Positions 60,571 to 64,000 of a stretch of 64,000 nucleotides of DNA are shown here, one piece after another. Position numbers and translations under genes: made by a program. How positions within the stretch are numbered: the stretch's first letter is position 1; each line of letters starts with the position of its first letter. The notes below the pieces were generated by a model. That model ran no database searches. It saw nothing but the letters and a program-made list of their open reading frames with translations, and was not told the DNA's origin. The stretch covers positions 1 through 64,000 of the forward strand of contig JACPYR010000068.1 of the NCBI GenBank assembly GCA_016195965.1. The letters are read 5' to 3'. The stretch comes from Nitrosomonadales bacterium. Lineage in GTDB: Bacteria > Pseudomonadota > Gammaproteobacteria > Burkholderiales > Gallionellaceae.

Positions 60571-60572
60571 CT

Positions 60573-61376
60573 TCAGGAAAGGTTTTTGAATTTACCTGTG
60601 GCGCTCAAGATAGAGGAGAGCAGCGTTTTTCCATTGGCGCGCAGGGAGGCGAATTTTCCAGTCTTTTCGAAATGAACGACTTTCCCGGAGATATCCGCTT
60701 CCTGGCTGGTCGGATGACTGACGGTGACCTGTCCTTCCAGCCACCTGAAAATGGGCATAAATTCCTGGCGTTCTGCAAGAGTGGCGACCTCTTCCATTTC
60801 GAATACACTCAAACCTTGTTCCGAGGCGCGGATGTAAGTTTCTGAATCGCTGATCCGGGCGAGCAGTGGCAGCTTTAAAGCCGTGAGAAACCGTTCCAGA
60901 GGTTCATAGACTGGTGACGAATTGCGCACCCGGTTGGCAACGATAGCGATTTTTGCCTTGGAATTGCGCGCTCCGCCGATCAGGAACAGGTCTTTGACAA
61001 AATCAGTGGTGGCATGAATGTCTATCGGGGACGGGGCGACGGGTATCAGAATAAACGTCGATCGGCGCACCAGTTCCTGCAATTGCAAGCCTTTGACTCC
61101 GGCGGGTGCATCGATAATCAGGGTTTCTGTATTTTGGGGGATCCATGTCTTGATGCTGCTCAATGGAGCCGCACCTTTGGGCGGAGCGGCGTTGGCGCCA
61201 TGAATGCTTTCAATGTGGGCAGGACGCTGTTGTAGCCACTGCAGGCTGGAACCCTGAGGGTCGCAGTCCAGGATTGCCGTCCGGCTTTTTTGCTTGGCGT
61301 AGTAGCCGGCAAGATTGGTAGACACGGTGGTTTTGCCCGCACCACCCTTTGAGTTGATGACCAATATCGTCCGCAC
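60573..61376 (-). CDS. ParA/MinD-family ATPase (orphan)
   Basis: MRTILVINSKGGAGKTTVSTNLAGYYAKQKSRTAILDCDPQGSSLQWL. Confidence 0.88.
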   Translation of the reverse strand: MRTILVINSKGGAGKTTVSTNLAGYYAKQKSRTAILDCDPQGSSLQWLQQRPAHIESIHGANAAPPKGAAPLSSIKTWIPQNTETLIIDAPAGVKGLQLQELVRRSTFILIPVAPSPIDIHATTDFVKDLFLIGGARNSKAKIAIVANRVRNSSPVYEPLERFLTALKLPLLARISDSETYIRASEQGLSVFEMEEVATLAERQEFMPIFRWLEGQVTVSHPTSQEADISGKVVHFEKTGKFASLRANGKTLLSSILSATGKFKNLS

Positions 61377-61730
61377 GGCACGTTCTCCTTCTGAATAACG
61401 ACCCGCAAATCGCCAAGCCGAAATACGATCTTAGCGCATCCAGTTAAACCTTATCATAAACAATAACAATATTGAAGCATTATTTCAATAAGTTAAGCGG
61501 TGGGGCCAGGCAATTATCCTGGTGATACTCAATGGTCGGAAAGTACCTAATGTGCGCCTAGGCAATTTCATCTGGAACAGATCGCTCGAATCTATAGTCT
61601 CGGCAAACGATATCGGCCACAATATCGGGCAAATCACTGGTTAGCGTTGTTCAACCCATTTATACTTGCCAGTCGTCACGTTGCTGCCGGTTGCAATGTT
61701 TCCGGCCACAATATTTTGGGAGCAGCAGAG

Positions 61731-62492
61731 ATGGGGAAAGAAACCAGCCAGTTCAATTTATCGGATCGCCAATTGCGGGCAAACCCCGTGCAGTCCAGAG
61801 ACGTATTGACCGACATCGGTGAGGCGAAAGTCATCCATACGATTTTCGGCCGGGCCAAGGTTCAAATCATCCGCAAACAGGACCAGGTTCGTCGTATGTG
61901 GATGCTGATTGCCTTGGCGATTGCGGCGCTGGCAGCCGCAGTCTGGGGCGGCTGGCTGGTGTTGCCAACAACCGGACTGTTGCAGACTGCCGCGCCTGCC
62001 AGGGTGCAGGAGGTGGTAGCACCCGTCTTGCAAGTTGAACCCACTTCTTCTCCCGCGATTACGCACACTATGGAGAATAAGCCAGCGGAGAATAAGGCTG
62101 GAATACCTTTGACGGGACTCACACCCCCGGCAGCCAGCCAGCAGAATGCACCTCAACCCGGCTTGAAGGCAGTCGCGAAACCGTCCGGCAAGCAGCAGAT
62201 GATGCCACCAGCTTCGAACAACAATGTAGCGAAGAATCCAGCTGTCATGCAACAGCCTCACAAGCTGTCGCCGCCTACCCCGCCGGTAGTACCAGCCGCA
62301 CCCCCTGCCACCGTGCAGCCAGCAGCGAAGATGGTTGCGCCACCTGTGCAGCTTGCAGCACCTCCCAATATGCCAGTCAGCAAACCTGCGACCGTTGATC
62401 TGCCTGCCGAGCCTGTGACCAAGAAAGATACCCCGGCACTATCGTCACCTGGAGCCAATCCAGCGTCAGGGGCGGTAAACGAACAACCTTAG
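61731..62492 (+). CDS. Membrane-anchored Pro/Ala-rich hypothetical protein
   Basis: One TM segment (MWMLIALAIAALAAAVWGGWLVL) then a long PA-rich tail. Confidence 0.55.
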   Translation: MGKETSQFNLSDRQLRANPVQSRDVLTDIGEAKVIHTIFGRAKVQIIRKQDQVRRMWMLIALAIAALAAAVWGGWLVLPTTGLLQTAAPARVQEVVAPVLQVEPTSSPAITHTMENKPAENKAGIPLTGLTPPAASQQNAPQPGLKAVAKPSGKQQMMPPASNNNVAKNPAVMQQPHKLSPPTPPVVPAAPPATVQPAAKMVAPPVQLAAPPNMPVSKPATVDLPAEPVTKKDTPALSSPGANPASGAVNEQP

Positions 62493-62732
62493 GCGCGGCG
62501 CGCTCAGGCTCTGAGCCCGTTGTTTAACCCCGGCCTTCGTTTGTTTTCCTAGTAGCACTTCCGATATTCCTACTTCCATATCGATCTTTATTCCTACTGG
62601 AATATCGGATTCCCCCGATATTTTTGTTGCATGACTATATGCAGAATGTAGTCCACGTTCTGGACTCGGATGCATGCAATCGTGTGTTGCGTTTTTTGAG
62701 TTCGGCTTTTCAACCAACAAGATTGTGATGAG

Positions 62733-63872
62733 ATGCCAGAAATCAAAAAACTGACAGGGCGTGCGATTCAATTGGCGGCATTCGTGTCGGCCATTTTTCT
62801 GGTGAACTCGCTGGCAGCCCTTCCTGCCAGTGCTCGCCCGCTGTCTGCAGCGCAAACGCTAGACAACGAGCGTTGTCTGAGCTGTCACGCAACCGATCAA
62901 GCAGAATTGAAAACAACCAGCGCCGGCCCGTTGCGCGGCATCAATCGCGACAAATTCGGCAGCAGCGTGCATGGCGAAATGCGGTGCATCGCTTGCCACC
63001 AGGACATCACCGATGCAGCAACGCCGCATCTGAAAGGCGCCGGAAAGAAAGCCGATTGCATCGCTTGCCATCAGGAGTTGTGGGAAACCGCCAAACAAGA
63101 AAAGCTCACGGCAGAAAAAGCTCGCCTGGGCGTGGTGGTGAACAACATCGAGACCTATAAAAACTCCTTCCATGCTCGTCCCAACAAGGAAGACAAAACG
63201 CACGTCAATGCGACCTGCGACGATTGCCACGATACGCATTCCTTCAATGTTCCGCCGCAAGGCACATCGCGGCGCACCGAGTGGCACCTGACAATCCCCA
63301 ACGTGTGCGGTGAGAAGTGCCACAGCGATGAGCTTGAGGAATATTCCACGTCGGTGCATGGCAAGCAGGTGCTGGGTGAACACAATTCCAAGGGCGCCGT
63401 ATGCATCGATTGCCATACCACTCACGGCATCGCCAACACCTCAAGGGACACGTTCAAAATTTCCATCACCGAGAACTGCGGAGGCTGCCATGCCGAGAAC
63501 CTGAAGTCCTACCGCTCTACTTATCACGGTCAGGTCAACAAGCTGGGCTACGGTTATACGGCCAAGTGTTATGACTGCCATGGCAGCCACCCCGGCGACC
63601 CGGCCTCCAAGGTGCACCCGAATAACCGCCTGAAAACTTGCCAGAAATGCCACAAGGAAGCGACCCAGGGCTTTGTGACATTCAGCCCGCACGCCAATAC
63701 CCATGACTTCGAGCACTATCCGCAGGTGTGGATCGTATCGAGGTTCATGTGGGCTTTGCTCGCATGGGTATTTGCCTTCTTCTGGCTGCACACCGGACTA
63801 TGGTGGTACCGCGAAGCCAGGGATCGCAAGGCACACAAGAACCATCCTGAGCGTAGAAAGAAAATTCCATGA
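62733..63872 (+). CDS. Multihaem c-type cytochrome with C-terminal TM anchor
   Basis: Eight CXXCH motifs (CLSCH, CIACH, CIACH, CDDCH, CIDCH, CGGCH, CYDCH, CQKCH) plus CGEKCH; C-terminal FMWALLAWVFAFFWLHTGLWW. Confidence 0.9.
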   Translation: MPEIKKLTGRAIQLAAFVSAIFLVNSLAALPASARPLSAAQTLDNERCLSCHATDQAELKTTSAGPLRGINRDKFGSSVHGEMRCIACHQDITDAATPHLKGAGKKADCIACHQELWETAKQEKLTAEKARLGVVVNNIETYKNSFHARPNKEDKTHVNATCDDCHDTHSFNVPPQGTSRRTEWHLTIPNVCGEKCHSDELEEYSTSVHGKQVLGEHNSKGAVCIDCHTTHGIANTSRDTFKISITENCGGCHAENLKSYRSTYHGQVNKLGYGYTAKCYDCHGSHPGDPASKVHPNNRLKTCQKCHKEATQGFVTFSPHANTHDFEHYPQVWIVSRFMWALLAWVFAFFWLHTGLWWYREARDRKAHKNHPERRKKIP

Positions 63873-64000
63873 GCCATCGAACGACGGACGAATTGCCGCA
63901 AGGCAAACAGGTGAAGCGCTTCGGGCTGATCTGGCGCATCGCCCATCTGAGTTTTGCTTTGAGCGTGATGCTGTTGATCCTGACCGGCATGGCGGTGTTC
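63869..64000 (+). CDS. Cytochrome b561/b6-like membrane subunit (5' part only)
   Basis: MSHRTTDELPQGKQVKRFGLIWRIAHLSFALSVMLLILTGMAVF; overlaps the cytochrome c stop codon. Confidence 0.7.
   Translation, partial: MSHRTTDELPQGKQVKRFGLIWRIAHLSFALSVMLLILTGMAVF

Overview
The window is about 64 kb of a Gram-negative, probably betaproteobacterial, chromosome; the taxonomy is inferred from gene content only. Most of it is housekeeping or metabolic: a pilU-like ATPase, a glycolate oxidase/aminotransferase cluster, an RND efflux pair, trxC, nadC, clpB, rlmN-like, mqo, feoAB, dapA, bamC, bcp, slyD, and a multihaem cytochrome c/cytochrome b pair at the right edge. Two accessory regions stand out. (1) 11.1-21.9 kb is a two-partner-secretion locus: a 2553-aa TpsA adhesin with MBG-like C-terminus, a FecR-domain protein with an internal duplication, and a TpsB transporter. 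(2) About 31.3-42.1 kb is a defence/mobile-type island. It holds a candidate restriction-modification cluster: an RHH protein, two overlapping DPPY DNA methyltransferases of different motif order, and a convergent PLD-family nuclease, with a perfect 17-nt palindrome upstream of the RHH gene. Next to it is a same-strand array of four toxin-antitoxin modules separated by three decayed copies of the 3' end of one methyltransferase-like gene. One VapC toxin has a single in-frame amber codon, and the right side is bounded by an IS30-like remnant. Several palindromic repeat families are scattered through the window, and three of them lie in-frame inside protein-coding genes (rlmN-like, glycosyltransferase, tpsA). 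No rRNA, tRNA or CRISPR array was recognised by eye.
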